Shown in pieces: positions 52,876 through 61,840 of a DNA stretch of 64,000 nucleotides. The translations under genes and the position numbers were made by a program. The notes beneath the pieces were generated by a model. The model was not told the origin of the DNA, ran no database searches, and saw only the letters and a list, made by a program, of their open reading frames with translations. Source of the DNA: Shewanella yunxiaonensis. Lineage in GTDB: Bacteria > Pseudomonadota > Gammaproteobacteria > Enterobacterales > Shewanellaceae. Location of the stretch: positions 593,001-657,000 of the forward strand of contig NZ_CP073587.1 in NCBI RefSeq assembly GCF_018223345.1. The letters are read 5' to 3'. Position 1 is the first letter of the stretch. Each line of letters opens with the position of its first letter.

Positions 52876-53820
52876 TCACTCATTCCCTTCCAAATCTTTA
52901 AACGCTGCACGGATCAACTCCTCGTTAAGCGCAGTTCCTTTGCCGTTGGCGATGGTGGCTGCCATGCGTAGTGTCTGATTCAACAGGCGTAGCGCTCCTG
53001 GACGATCAGCAATCTGTTGCAACAGCTTGATGGTGTTGGTGTCGTTGATAGCCCAGGCAGCAGCGATGGCACTAACGTCGTTCTGCTTAGCCTTGTGAAT
53101 GCCCACCTTCTTAGCGATACGCGAAAACAGGCGAGCAAAGTCCTCGGTACGACGACCACCAGTGAGTTGCGTATAAACCCGGTTGTTGCCTACTAGCACT
53201 AGGCCAATTCCGGTTTGTTCCTGCAGGATGCGCAGTTCTTCCATTGCGGGGTAATCCAAGTGATCGGCTTCATCTACAATCACTAGCCCACTGGTACCCA
53301 TTAAGCGGCGTTTGACTTGGCGAGATAACGGACCTTTGCGGCGGGGGGCATCGAGCCCCAGTTCCAATGACAGCTCATACAGACATTCGGCAATCCCTGA
53401 GCAGCTGGGTGACGCGGTGATCATCCAGCAGTTGTTATTGCTCTGAGCGTATTCGCGGCAGGTGGTGGTTTTACCCACGCCGCTGGCGCCGAAAATGACG
53501 CTGATAACCTCGGCAGCATGGGCATAGGCCAGTGCTGTCAGGATCTGCTTTGCGGTCTGGGTTTGGACAAAGCCAGGGGCAACTATCGACTGGCGCTTGG
53601 CATTGCGCATAGCCAACCATTGACCTAACTTTTCGGTGACCGATTCCAGATTGCCGTTATCATACCGGCGGTTCAGATACTGGCTGATCACCGAGGCTGA
53701 CAGGCTGACCTCACGTGCCAGTTTTGACTGGGTGATTTCGCCGCTTTCAATCAGTGTCTGGCACTGATTGATTACGTGATCCATTTCGGTGTTACGCTCC
53801 ATTGTGACGACATTTGACAT
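52876..53820 (-). CDS. MuB-like transposition ATPase (target DNA activator)
   Basis: A 314-residue AAA+ ATPase. The N-terminal helix-turn-helix (SKLAREVSLSASVISQYLNR) is near residues 32-52, Walker A GASGVGKTT near 111-119 and Walker B LVIVDEADHL near 179-188. MuB binds target DNA with ATP and stimulates MuA, giving target immunity. It lies 12 bp after the transposase. Confidence 0.92.
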   Translation of the reverse strand: MSNVVTMERNTEMDHVINQCQTLIESGEITQSKLAREVSLSASVISQYLNRRYDNGNLESVTEKLGQWLAMRNAKRQSIVAPGFVQTQTAKQILTALAYAHAAEVISVIFGASGVGKTTTCREYAQSNNNCWMITASPSCSGIAECLYELSLELGLDAPRRKGPLSRQVKRRLMGTSGLVIVDEADHLDYPAMEELRILQEQTGIGLVLVGNNRVYTQLTGGRRTEDFARLFSRIAKKVGIHKAKQNDVSAIAAAWAINDTNTIKLLQQIADRPGALRLLNQTLRMAATIANGKGTALNEELIRAAFKDLEGNE

Positions 53821-53832
53821 GGGTGGTTCTCC

Positions 53833-55836
53833 CTATAGTTGACGGCGTTGTTTTTCTGCGAGCAGCTCCGCTACTCCTGCAGCAAAATCGGTTTCAATAT
53901 CCAGCGCTGGCGCAGCTTCGGTGGTGGCCATGACTTTGCGCACGGTATTGCCATGGCGCAGGTGCACCATTTCAGAAGCTGCAGGGGCTGGAGTAGTTGG
54001 GGTATCGGGTGAGATTTGGCGCATAAGTTCAGCAGCCTCGATGGCATCCATCTGTAGCTGTTTTTTTGCGGCAATTTTTTGGGCTTTGACTTTTCCCTTA
54101 CGATGGCGGTCGTGTTCACGTGCAGCATCGGTATCGCCGAAACCTGCACCACTGATGCATTCTGCCTCGCCGATCAATAAACCCTGCAGCTCATAACAGA
54201 CGACACTGGTATGCAGGTTGTCTGGGTCAAAACGCACCACCACTTTTTTGCCGATATATTGGAATAACGCATCACAGTGGTAGAGATTTGTTCGACCTCT
54301 GATGCTGCCACTGGCCTCAGTGGACACGCATCCATTGCGATCTACGCGTACAGCCTCGGAACTCAACATCAGCATGCGGATCTGTTCTGCGTTAGGCTTA
54401 CGGACTACAGCATTGGCATAGCTATTGTTAAAAGCTTCATCGAAGCTCAACACCCCACGACATACCTCGGTTTGGCGCTTCTCTCGTTGGTTGTATTGCC
54501 GTATACCATCAGCTAATACCTCCATAAACTTCTCAACAGGAATAGCCCTGCTGCCGTAGTTTTCAGGTTTAGCCATTGGATTTGGGCCAGTGTAGGCACC
54601 AGTAAACGCTGGGTGTTTATCGACAAATTCGTTTAAACCACCCACACCAAAGGCGCGTTCTATCGGCTTTGCCTGACCGTGGCCTTTACCAAATTGCACT
54701 GATGACCAATGCAGTTTGATGCCCATCATGGGTATCAAACCCAGCGGATCATCGGGCTTTACCTTGAAGCGGTAGCGGTTAGGTACACCGCCAGTCAGCC
54801 ACTTGTTGGCTGCTGCTCGGGTGTTATCGATGGTAATGTCGCGGGGGATGCCATATTCACGAACTACATCCATCAGGCTGAGGCGAATAGTGTCGGTATT
54901 TTCACTAATACCTGTGCGCCAGCCGATGATTTTTCTACTGCGGATGTCCTGCCAAAACCACGTTTTAGGACGCACAATATCGCCGTTGTACCAGCGCACA
55001 AATACGTTATGTAGGTACCCGTCACCGTTGATCCATTGCATAGCCTCAATATCCTCAACGGTACGGGTTTGCGATGGATAAAGTTTCATCAAAGCATGCT
55101 CGCCTTGACGCAGCAGCACTTGTTGTTCGTGTGGAATTTCGGCTTTAAAACGGCGCTCAAGACTTTTAACTGAGGGTACAGACCAACCCTTTGCTTTTGC
55201 AGCATCTTTAAGACGGTAATAACATGCCTTAAATGAAGGTTGATCCAGTCGAAGGTAGTCCGCCTTGAAGCATTCCCAAGCCTGTTCATCAATCTCTGCG
55301 CGGCGGCTTTCTGCTGCGTTCATTGCAAGAATTTTGTTTTTGGTCAGCAGTTGTGGCAACCAGTCTGCTGGATCGTAGCCCTCAACTTTCAGAACATCCC
55401 GAATAAGGGTGGCTTTGGCTACATCAAATTCACGGCAAACATGAGCATAGGCATCCATCTTGCCGAATCCCGTTTCCACGAGTGCATGAAAGGCGCGAAC
55501 ATAGGTAACTTTGCGCTGTGCTTTGGCCTGAGCATTGTTACCTGCGCGTTCCCAAAGCGCCCATAACGCATCGCGGTCATAACGTGGTTGTGCGGGTTTA
55601 GGAAGGTTAAGCAACTTGCCGTCGAACTCAAGCTTGCCCTGGCGAACTAATAGGGCTGCGCGAGCTGCAGGGGGTAAGCTGTTGATGTGATATTCACGAC
55701 CTCCACCACGACCATCGCGCTTGCGGTAAGTCCAGTTTTCTTTAGTAGCACGAAGAGCTGTACCTTGTGGTGTTGTTGGGCAATCAGGTAAACCAGCAAT
55801 TTCAGTTGTTGTGTAGTATTCCTTTACATCAATCAT
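53833..55836 (-). CDS. MuA-like DDE transposase
   Basis: A 667-residue transposase, the same size as MuA (663). The N-terminal part has the Mu DNA-binding pattern (TPQGTALRATKENWTYRKRDG). Catalytic residues align with MuA: Asp272 (INGDGYLHNV), Asp337 (DITIDNTRAA) and Glu393 (QAKPIERAFG). The C-terminal part would contact MuB and ClpX. It integrates and replicates the phage by transposition. The frame is intact. Confidence 0.95.
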   Translation of the reverse strand: MIDVKEYYTTTEIAGLPDCPTTPQGTALRATKENWTYRKRDGRGGGREYHINSLPPAARAALLVRQGKLEFDGKLLNLPKPAQPRYDRDALWALWERAGNNAQAKAQRKVTYVRAFHALVETGFGKMDAYAHVCREFDVAKATLIRDVLKVEGYDPADWLPQLLTKNKILAMNAAESRRAEIDEQAWECFKADYLRLDQPSFKACYYRLKDAAKAKGWSVPSVKSLERRFKAEIPHEQQVLLRQGEHALMKLYPSQTRTVEDIEAMQWINGDGYLHNVFVRWYNGDIVRPKTWFWQDIRSRKIIGWRTGISENTDTIRLSLMDVVREYGIPRDITIDNTRAAANKWLTGGVPNRYRFKVKPDDPLGLIPMMGIKLHWSSVQFGKGHGQAKPIERAFGVGGLNEFVDKHPAFTGAYTGPNPMAKPENYGSRAIPVEKFMEVLADGIRQYNQREKRQTEVCRGVLSFDEAFNNSYANAVVRKPNAEQIRMLMLSSEAVRVDRNGCVSTEASGSIRGRTNLYHCDALFQYIGKKVVVRFDPDNLHTSVVCYELQGLLIGEAECISGAGFGDTDAAREHDRHRKGKVKAQKIAAKKQLQMDAIEAAELMRQISPDTPTTPAPAASEMVHLRHGNTVRKVMATTEAAPALDIETDFAAGVAELLAEKQRRQL

Positions 55837-56314
55837 TATCGCCTCCGAACAACTCCAGTTCAGGCGTTCCTGATTTTGCTACGTTCTGACGATGCCAGGC
55901 TAAACCCCCCATAACATTGCTAAGCGCACCAATGGTTTCGTCAGCCTCAGCATTGCCTGCATAAAATTTAATGAGTAAACCTATTGCCTCAGCGAACCCT
56001 GATTGCAGCTCGTTGATCTCTTTATGATCAGCAGCTTTCCCGGCAGGAATATCAATCACCAACATCCCCGCTGATGACGCGATATAGCGTGTCATCAAAT
56101 CGATGCCACAGGCGTGTTCAAATGAGCGGATTAACACCGCAGGCATGCGACCATTTTCAAGCCATTTGTAAATGGTCCACTTATTTGGCAGCCCCATAAG
56201 ATCTGCTACGCGGTCAACTGACAAATTTTTACGTTCTTTTGCATGCTCAAGGCAAAGCTCCATAGCATGTCGTAAAGAGTTTGCGGTGACCTTTTTCCAG
56301 TTTATTCTTGTCAT
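55829..56314 (-). CDS. Putative helix-turn-helix regulator between Ner and MuA
   Basis: A 161-residue protein; residues about 28-60 form a helix-turn-helix-like unit (VDRVADLMGLPNKWTIYKWLENGRM, quoted in part as DLMGLPNKWTIYKWL). A helical C-terminus follows (FAEAIGLLIKFYAGNAEA). Related proteins occur at this place in Mu-like phages. The ATG at 56314 is chosen over 56383 for its better start context. It overlaps muA by 8 bp. Confidence 0.62.
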   Translation of the reverse strand: MTRINWKKVTANSLRHAMELCLEHAKERKNLSVDRVADLMGLPNKWTIYKWLENGRMPAVLIRSFEHACGIDLMTRYIASSAGMLVIDIPAGKAADHKEINELQSGFAEAIGLLIKFYAGNAEADETIGALSNVMGGLAWHRQNVAKSGTPELELFGGDND

Positions 56315-56431
56315 TGGATCAGCCCCTATCTTGGCCTTTCCAAATAAAAGCGGATCGTGCCCCTGTGCGGATAGCGATCGCATGTCTACTATTTGGATCA
56401 GTCAGATTGATGGAGATTTGAGATGAAGGAT

Positions 56432-56707
56432 TCATGCAACAGCCTGCTGCAGTGCATCGCCATTAGTAGATGTGCTAAACTCTTCCGCGTAACGGCTAGG
56501 CCAAATTTCAGCAGGATCAACACCAATAGCATCGGCGATGATTTGCTCGCCTTTTGGCCATTTTCTATCTAATGCATTTTGGAGCGTGTTAGATGCCAGT
56601 CCGTTAGATTTTGATAAGTTAGTGAGTGACCCGCAGGCTTTTCTGACTTCGGCAAGAATGTCTTGTCTGTGCCAGTCACTCTTTATGCGTGAGTGGTTCT
56701 TGCGCAT
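56432..56707 (-). CDS. Ner-like early repressor
   Basis: A 91-residue DNA-binding protein of the Ner/Nlp family: SDWHRQDILAEVRKACGSL, then LSKSNGLASNTLQNALDRKWP as the recognition helices, and AIGVDPAEIWPSRY. Ner turns down early and repressor transcription. GAGG supports the ATG at 56707; an upstream ATG at 56773 lacks such a signal. It diverges from the repressor gene. Confidence 0.87.
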   Translation of the reverse strand: MRKNHSRIKSDWHRQDILAEVRKACGSLTNLSKSNGLASNTLQNALDRKWPKGEQIIADAIGVDPAEIWPSRYAEEFSTSTNGDALQQAVA

Positions 56708-56806
56708 TTTTTTGGCCTCGTTTATTAGTCGTTCATTTGAAATGAGAGAGTAAAATACACGACTAATATCCATCTTTTTGAAATGATGGTCAACTCAAAA
56801 AAATGC

Positions 56807-56926
56807 TTTCAAGTTGTAATTTTAATGCGATCCACTCATTTAAAATTTAATTATAAGTATTTTCAAGAAGTTACATTTAACTAAACAAAATGGATATAAA
56901 CTTGAATGAGTGTTTCAACTTTGAAA
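56807..56926. promoter_or_regulatory. Operator-like repeats between ner and the repressor gene
   Basis: The motif TTTCAAGWWG (complement CTTGAAA) recurs: TTTCAAGTTG at 56807-56816, TTTCAAGAAG at 56861-56870 and the palindrome TTTCAACTTTGAAA at 56913-56926, which reaches into the repressor gene. Such repeats suit binding by the repressor or Ner. Confidence 0.5.
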
Positions 56927-57670
56927 GAACAAGTTGAAAGTTTCCGAATCCGCTTAAATGAGTTGATTGGAGACCAAAGCTATCGAGCATTTGCTAACAA
57001 ATGTTCCTTATCCGAAACAGCAATAAGGAAATATTCGGTTGGCGAATCGACTCCTAATCTAGAAAGACTTTATGCAATTGCTGAGGCTTCTGGTGTTTCA
57101 CTTAGATGGTTAACTACCGGTGAAGGACCTATGTACCAAGATGGTACTGGCTATTTTGGCGAAATAGATATTCCTCCAAATACTTATCGTTATAGAAAAG
57201 AAGAGTCAAGTACTGTTAAAGAAGATTTCCACCAAGATGGAAATTTTAAACATGAATATGCACTAATACCTGTTTACCAAGTTTCTGTCTCTGCGGGGAA
57301 TGGTAGTTTTGTTGGTGAAGAACATTCAGATAAACACCTGGCGTTTCGCCGTAGATGGCTGACGATGCGCGGCTTTGATGAGCAGGATCTGGCAGTGGTT
57401 ATGGCTAATGGTGACAGCATGGAGCCAACCATACCGAATAAAAGCACGCTGGTGGTTCATACCGGACGCAAGCAGCCAACAGATGGCAACATCTATGTAA
57501 TTAGGAATGGCGACCAGGTGTGGGTAAAACGCATTCAGGTTAAGCCTGGTGCGTGGCTACTACTGAGTGAAAACAAACTGTATCCGCCTATTGAAATACC
57601 AATGACGGAACAGAATCAGTTTGAGATTGTGGGGCAGGTCGTTCACATATCGAAAGATATCGGGGACTAA
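56906..57670 (+). CDS. Phage repressor, HTH plus S24 peptidase domain
   Basis: A 254-residue CI/LexA-like repressor. The N-terminal helix-turn-helix is near residues 25-58 (FANKCSLSETAIRKYSVGES). The C-terminal peptidase has Ser171 (NGDSMEPTI) and Lys208 (WVKRIQ), and a likely self-cleavage Ala130-Gly131 (SVSAGNG). This points to SOS-type, RecA-assisted induction, unlike Mu's own repressor, which lacks this domain. It keeps the prophage silent and is read opposite to the early genes. Confidence 0.92.
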   Translation: MSVSTLKEQVESFRIRLNELIGDQSYRAFANKCSLSETAIRKYSVGESTPNLERLYAIAEASGVSLRWLTTGEGPMYQDGTGYFGEIDIPPNTYRYRKEESSTVKEDFHQDGNFKHEYALIPVYQVSVSAGNGSFVGEEHSDKHLAFRRRWLTMRGFDEQDLAVVMANGDSMEPTIPNKSTLVVHTGRKQPTDGNIYVIRNGDQVWVKRIQVKPGAWLLLSENKLYPPIEIPMTEQNQFEIVGQVVHISKDIGD

Positions 57671-57724
57671 AATTTAAAGACCATTTAAACGGTGGTTGAT
57701 GAAAGTGCGCAGTTATCAAAACAA

Positions 57725-57773
57725 GAGGCGCAAACCTCAATGGCTGCGCCTCATTTCTCAAATCTTATTTTTT
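57725..57773 (+). terminator. Hairpin after the repressor gene
   Basis: GAGGCGCA (57725-57732) pairs with TGCGCCTC (57744-57751); a T-run follows at about 57766-57773, with 14 bases between. It may stop repressor transcripts before the prophage end. Confidence 0.5.
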
Positions 57774-57896
57774 TGCTGTTGCCTGTTTTTCAACTTAACC
57801 AGGCTAAGGTAATATCACCTACAACCCTTGATATATTGGCGTTTTCCCAGAATCCGATCTCGTTAATTTCAAGCTTTTTTCGGTTGTTCCCGGTTT

Positions 57897-57931
57897 CTTT
57901 ATTCATTTATCAACATTTTAGACCCTATACA
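57897..57931. other. Prophage early-side end
   Basis: Read inward on the minus strand the end is TGTATAGGGTC, like Mu's TGTATTGATTC. A transposase-type site AAATGAATAAAG (complement of 57898-57909) lies about 22 bp in, related to AAATGAGAAAAG at the other end. Confidence 0.7.
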
Positions 57932-57936
57932 GCGGA
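57932..57936. repeat. Target-site duplication, right copy (GCGGA)
   Basis: GCGGA directly follows the prophage end TATACA and equals 22738-22742. The empty host site would read ACACAGCGGATCAAG. Confidence 0.85.
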
Positions 57937-57944
57937 TCAAGTGT

Positions 57945-58253
57945 ATGTTGCAGTCTGAGCATGTCACCAAACAACAAATAGCATTTTTGCGAAAACTTTA
58001 TCTGGCTCATCTTATCGATGATCAGCAGCACAACCTGTTGTCATTGCAGAAACAAACCGGGATGCCTCGACGCACGCTGCAGGACGCTATTGCCGCATTT
58101 GGTGATATTGGTATTGCGGTGGAATTTGTACAGGATGGCGGGCGCAACAACGCCGGCCACTATCACATCAAAACCTGGGGACCGGTTAACAGCGCCTGGG
58201 TGGGGACTCATTTAGTTCAGATCGAGTCGATATTACAGTTGCCTAAAGCTTAA
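57945..58253 (+). CDS. Small winged-helix protein next to the prophage
   Basis: A 102-residue protein: FLRKLYLAHLIDDQQHNLLS, then a helix-turn-helix (LQKQTGMPRRTLQDAIAAFG) and a wing (NNAGHYHIKTWGPV). It is probably a DNA-binding regulator. The start codon is 8 bp beyond the target duplication, so the prophage has cut it from its original promoter. It overlaps the convergent gene by 4 bp. Confidence 0.7.
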   Translation: MLQSEHVTKQQIAFLRKLYLAHLIDDQQHNLLSLQKQTGMPRRTLQDAIAAFGDIGIAVEFVQDGGRNNAGHYHIKTWGPVNSAWVGTHLVQIESILQLPKA

Positions 58254-58579
58254 AACAGCCAACTGGCAGCGAAAATCAGCCAACTTAATAACAGTAATGC
58301 CCAAGGTAGCCACACGCGGACAGTGGACGGAGCTATTTCGGTAACTTCCGCGATGTCGTCATCGGCTAGTGCTGTTTTATTGGCGCGCAGTTTTTTGGCT
58401 AATCTGTCGCGTTCTCTGGCCTTGGCTTTTTGCTGCTTTTTATATTCAGCGATCCCTTTTTCTATGCCTTGAGCAATCAGCTTGGTCTGTTCTTTAGTTT
58501 GACCAGGCTTCTGCGTCGCGCGCGCAATCTGCAGTGCTTGTTCCTGCGTTTCAACCGAAATAGGCATTTTAGTGGGCAT
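58250..58579 (-). CDS. DUF2956 family membrane protein
   Basis: A 109-residue protein with a basic helical N-terminus (SVETQEQALQIARATQKPGQ, then QTKLIAQGIEKGI) and a C-terminal membrane helix (WLPWALLLLSWLIFAASWLF). The pattern matches DUF2956 of Shewanella and Vibrio. GGAG supports the ATG at 58579. Function is unknown. Confidence 0.78.
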   Translation of the reverse strand: MPTKMPISVETQEQALQIARATQKPGQTKEQTKLIAQGIEKGIAEYKKQQKAKARERDRLAKKLRANKTALADDDIAEVTEIAPSTVRVWLPWALLLLSWLIFAASWLF

Positions 58580-58686
58580 AACCACTCCATAAGTTTGGCG
58601 TTGCTCGTCATTATACTGCCATTCTGCCGTCTTGCTGGACGCCAGCGCAAATTACCGCGACAATCATCTCAGGATTTATCAGCGGG

Positions 58687-60516
58687 ATGAGTAGTTTGTC
58701 CGACCAACAATATTCTGGCAGCGATGATGCCACAGTCCTAAGCAATAGTGCGGCATCTGCCAAGGTGCTGCCGTGGATTTTTAGTTTCCTTAAGCCTTAT
58801 CGTTGGCGTGTCATCGCGGCCTTGGTATGTTTGCTTATCGGCTCGTTAGCCTGGCTGTCATTAGGGCAGGGGGTGCGGCTGATGGTGGATCAGGGCTTTG
58901 CTGCCGGAAATCCACAACGACTCAACCAAATTATTCTGTTTATTTTGGCGATTACCGCTGTAAGCGCCTCCGCAGTCTTTTGCCGTTTTTATCTGATGAC
59001 CTGGCTCGGCGAAAAAGTCAGCAATGATATCCGTCGTTTAGTCTATCAACAGCTGTTGTCACAAAGCCGCGATTTCTTTGCCAGATTGCGCACCGGTGAG
59101 GTGATTTCTCGCTTTACCGCCGACACCACCTTATTGCAGACCGTTGTCGGCTCCAGTTTGTCGATGGCATTGCGTTCATCTGTCACTGTGATTGGGGGGC
59201 TGGTAATGATGGGCGTGACCAGTTGGAAGCTGACCGCCTTGGTATTGCTGGCCGTGCCGTTGGTATTAGTGCCGGTTGGTGTGCTCGGACGAAAAGTTAG
59301 GCGGCTGGCTCGTAGCAGTCAGGACAAGGTTGCGGATTTAGGTGCCTTTGTGGATGAAACCTTGCACGAGATCCATACCGTGCAATCGTATGGGCATGAA
59401 CCCAGCGATAAAGTGCGTTTTGACCAGCATTTGGCTGAAGTGTTAAAAGCGGCCAGTGGCCGGATTTATTATCGGGCACTGCTGATCTCTGGCGTGATGT
59501 TACTGAGTATCGCTGCCATTGTCTTTGTTACCTGGGTGGGGGCGCATGATGTCATGCAGGGACGGATTTCTGCCGGACAACTCTCTGCTTTCATGTTTTA
59601 CGCTGTGATGGTGGCAGGCGCGGTGGCGACTATCAGTGAGGTTGTGGGCGATATCCAACGTGCCGTCGGGGCGACGGAGCGGTTGTTAGAGCTGGCTAAT
59701 ACTCCGGTCACGATTGAGGAGCCGCTCAGTCCGCTACCCTTACCACAACCACTTAGCGGGGAATTGGCCGCTCACGATCTGCAATTTGCATATCAGGCGG
59801 GAGATCCAGTGTTGAAGCAACTGAATTTTACGGTGAAACCGGGAGAGCGCGTCGCCTTAGTGGGCCCAAGTGGTGCCGGTAAAACCACCCTGTTTCAGTT
59901 GCTGCAACGTTTTTACCTGCCCACATCGGGGTTTATAACCCTGGACGGTGTGGATATTTCAAAAGTCTCGCTAACACAGTTGCGTGCCCAGTTTGCGCTG
60001 GTTCCTCAGGAGTCGGTGATCTTTGCGGACAGCGTGCTGGAAAATGTGCGTTATGGACGTCCACAAGCCAGTGAGGCTGAAGTCATTGCCGCATGCGAAG
60101 CCGCCCATGCTGATGAATTTATCCGTGAATTTGCCGATGGCTACCACACATATCTGGGAGAGCGCGGAATGCGCTTGTCTGGCGGTCAGAAACAACGGAT
60201 CTCTATTGCCCGTGCAATCCTGGCAGATCGGCCTTTGTTGTTGCTGGATGAAGCCACCAGTGCCTTGGATGCGGTCAGTGAAGTGATGGTGAAAAAGGCC
60301 TTAGACCGACTGATGGCCGGGCGCACCACCTTAGTGATTGCGCATCGGTTAGCGACGGTATTAAACGCGGATCGCATTTTGGTGTTTGAGAAAGGGCAGC
60401 TAGTTGCCAGTGGGACTCACCCGCAACTGTTGGAACAAAGCCCGTTATATCGAGAATTTGCCACTCTGCAATTGCTGGCCCCCGAGGCCGTTGGTACTCC
60501 CTCGATACTGCAGTAA
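58687..60516 (+). CDS. ABC exporter of the MsbA/LmrA type
   Basis: A 609-residue half-transporter. Six membrane helices lie in about residues 30-330. The ATPase part has Walker A GPSGAGKTT near 397, signature LSGGQKQR near 497 and Walker B LLLLDEATSALD just after. Such exporters move lipids, peptides or drugs out of the inner leaflet. It is not the cluster partner of lpxK here, so MsbA itself is unlikely. It stands alone. Confidence 0.85.
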   Translation: MSSLSDQQYSGSDDATVLSNSAASAKVLPWIFSFLKPYRWRVIAALVCLLIGSLAWLSLGQGVRLMVDQGFAAGNPQRLNQIILFILAITAVSASAVFCRFYLMTWLGEKVSNDIRRLVYQQLLSQSRDFFARLRTGEVISRFTADTTLLQTVVGSSLSMALRSSVTVIGGLVMMGVTSWKLTALVLLAVPLVLVPVGVLGRKVRRLARSSQDKVADLGAFVDETLHEIHTVQSYGHEPSDKVRFDQHLAEVLKAASGRIYYRALLISGVMLLSIAAIVFVTWVGAHDVMQGRISAGQLSAFMFYAVMVAGAVATISEVVGDIQRAVGATERLLELANTPVTIEEPLSPLPLPQPLSGELAAHDLQFAYQAGDPVLKQLNFTVKPGERVALVGPSGAGKTTLFQLLQRFYLPTSGFITLDGVDISKVSLTQLRAQFALVPQESVIFADSVLENVRYGRPQASEAEVIAACEAAHADEFIREFADGYHTYLGERGMRLSGGQKQRISIARAILADRPLLLLDEATSALDAVSEVMVKKALDRLMAGRTTLVIAHRLATVLNADRILVFEKGQLVASGTHPQLLEQSPLYREFATLQLLAPEAVGTPSILQ

Positions 60517-60622
60517 TGGCGGTTGGCCAAGTCATCGGGTGAGTTATTTTGCTGTTTGCGTATAGACTGTGCGGCAGTTTCCCGTTTAATCACACCAGCC
60601 AGCAATAGAGTATTGACGATAG

Positions 60623-61327
60623 ATGTTTCTAACTAATTATTTTAAAAAAGAAAATAATAACATTGTAATCAGCCGTAAACAGGCTAGTGACTTTGCCAAG
60701 GATATTGCCGGCGACTTTAACCCCCTACATGATGAAGATGCCAAGCGTTTTTGCGTTCCTGGAGATCTGCTGTTTGCCTTAGTGCTGGATAAGTACGGGC
60801 TCAGTAGCAAGATGCAATTTCGTTTTGAAGGTATGGTTGGCGATGCAGTACCTCTGCATTTCCCCGATGCTTGTGGTGAGCAGGTGTGCATCGAAGACGA
60901 AAAGGGCAAAAGCTATCTGAAAGTAAGCCGCGAAGGTGAGCAGCGATACTGTGAAAAGCAGTTGGAAGCCTTTATTCGCAGTTATGTGGCGTTTTCCGGT
61001 CTCAATTTTATTCATGTGCTGGTGCCGCTAATGCAGGAATATCAGGTGATGATTAACCCGGAACGGCCGCTGGTTATTTATGAAACCATGAGTTTTGAAT
61101 TAGACACCCTCGCATTTGAAGAGATGACACTGGAACTGGTCAACAAGCAGTTACAGGTCGATGGCAAGCGCGGTGACGTGTTGTTAGAGTTTGCATTGCT
61201 GAGCGGTGAGCAGCAGGTAGGTACTGGTCGTAAAACTATGGTGCTCAGTGGTTTACGCCCTTATGAACAGAATGGTCTTAACGGCATGATCACTGAATAC
61301 CAACGTCGCAGCGAAGCGCGGTTGTAA
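60623..61327 (+). CDS. DUF3581 family protein
   Basis: A 234-residue protein. Residues 15-70 contain ISRKQASDFAKDIAGDFNPL and HDEDAKRF, a hot-dog-like fold resembling acyl-CoA or acyl-ACP dehydratases (DFNPLH). It is conserved among Shewanella and Vibrio as DUF3581. Its substrate is not known. Confidence 0.8.
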   Translation: MFLTNYFKKENNNIVISRKQASDFAKDIAGDFNPLHDEDAKRFCVPGDLLFALVLDKYGLSSKMQFRFEGMVGDAVPLHFPDACGEQVCIEDEKGKSYLKVSREGEQRYCEKQLEAFIRSYVAFSGLNFIHVLVPLMQEYQVMINPERPLVIYETMSFELDTLAFEEMTLELVNKQLQVDGKRGDVLLEFALLSGEQQVGTGRKTMVLSGLRPYEQNGLNGMITEYQRRSEARL

Positions 61328-61840
61328 TTACGCGTTATTCAGCGACTGTCGATACGCTTTGATCTTGGGTCGCAGTATTTCTGCGCGTTTTAAGCTGTCG
61401 TCACGCCATACCTGCTGGCGATCGTAATATTCGGCAAAAGTTGGCACTGATTCCGGCAATAGTACCCAGGGCTGCTTAGTTGAAGTAAAAATGTGTACAT
61501 CCGGTGGCAACATTTGTGGGTTATCTAAGGTGCCAACGCGCACGAATGTTGTCAGTGGACCACTACCCGCATAGTGGCTCCACAGCGCGACTTGGCACTT
61601 TGGGCAGCGGGCAATCTGCTGTCCCTGACCGCTGGCGGACGGGGTGGCAACAATCATTGGCTCACCACTCAATAACTCCACCTGATCAGATTCAATCATG
61701 GCATTGAGTGCAAAAGCGGAACCCGTTTCACGCTGGCACCAAGTGCAGTGGCAGCAATGGACTACTAAAGGCTGACAATGCAGTTGATAGCGGATAAAGC
61801 CACAGTCACAACCACCGGCCATAGGATATTGTGTTGGCAT
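61328..61840 (-). CDS. GFA (CENP-V/GFA domain) zinc protein
   Basis: A 170-residue protein of the glutathione-dependent formaldehyde-activating family. Zinc ligands are seen in GGCDCGFIRY, HCCHCTWCQRETGSAF and CPKCQVALW. The true reaction of most members is unknown. It converges with the DUF3581 gene with no gap. Confidence 0.88.
   Translation of the reverse strand: MPTQYPMAGGCDCGFIRYQLHCQPLVVHCCHCTWCQRETGSAFALNAMIESDQVELLSGEPMIVATPSASGQGQQIARCPKCQVALWSHYAGSGPLTTFVRVGTLDNPQMLPPDVHIFTSTKQPWVLLPESVPTFAEYYDRQQVWRDDSLKRAEILRPKIKAYRQSLNNA

Larger units (their letters stand above)
22743..57931 (-). mobile_element. Complete Mu-like transposable prophage (siphovirus-type tail)
   Basis: The element is 35,189 bp, close to phage Mu. 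Read from its early end (right) it starts TGTATAGGGTC; the other end also starts TGTA when read inward. Both are flanked by GCGGA. It has the full order: repressor, Ner, MuA, MuB, GemA, Mor-like activator, lysis, head and tail. No gene is visibly broken, so it may be functional. No mom, gin or invertible fibre segment is present. Confidence 0.93.

Noticed and set aside
55930..55945. CTGACGAAAC on the minus strand as a third hammerhead core
   Set aside because: It lies inside a coding region (ADETIG) and no stems I-III form around it.
22709..57915. TGTTG at 22709 and TGTTG (complement) near 57914 as prophage ends
   Set aside because: The flanking 5-mers (CAAAA and TTTTA) do not match as direct repeats, while the TGTA ends are flanked by identical GCGGA.
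57692..57958. Plus-strand open frame of 88 codons after the repressor gene
   Set aside because: It runs through the repressor terminator, the prophage end and the target duplication into host DNA, has no ribosome-binding site and looks like chance translation.
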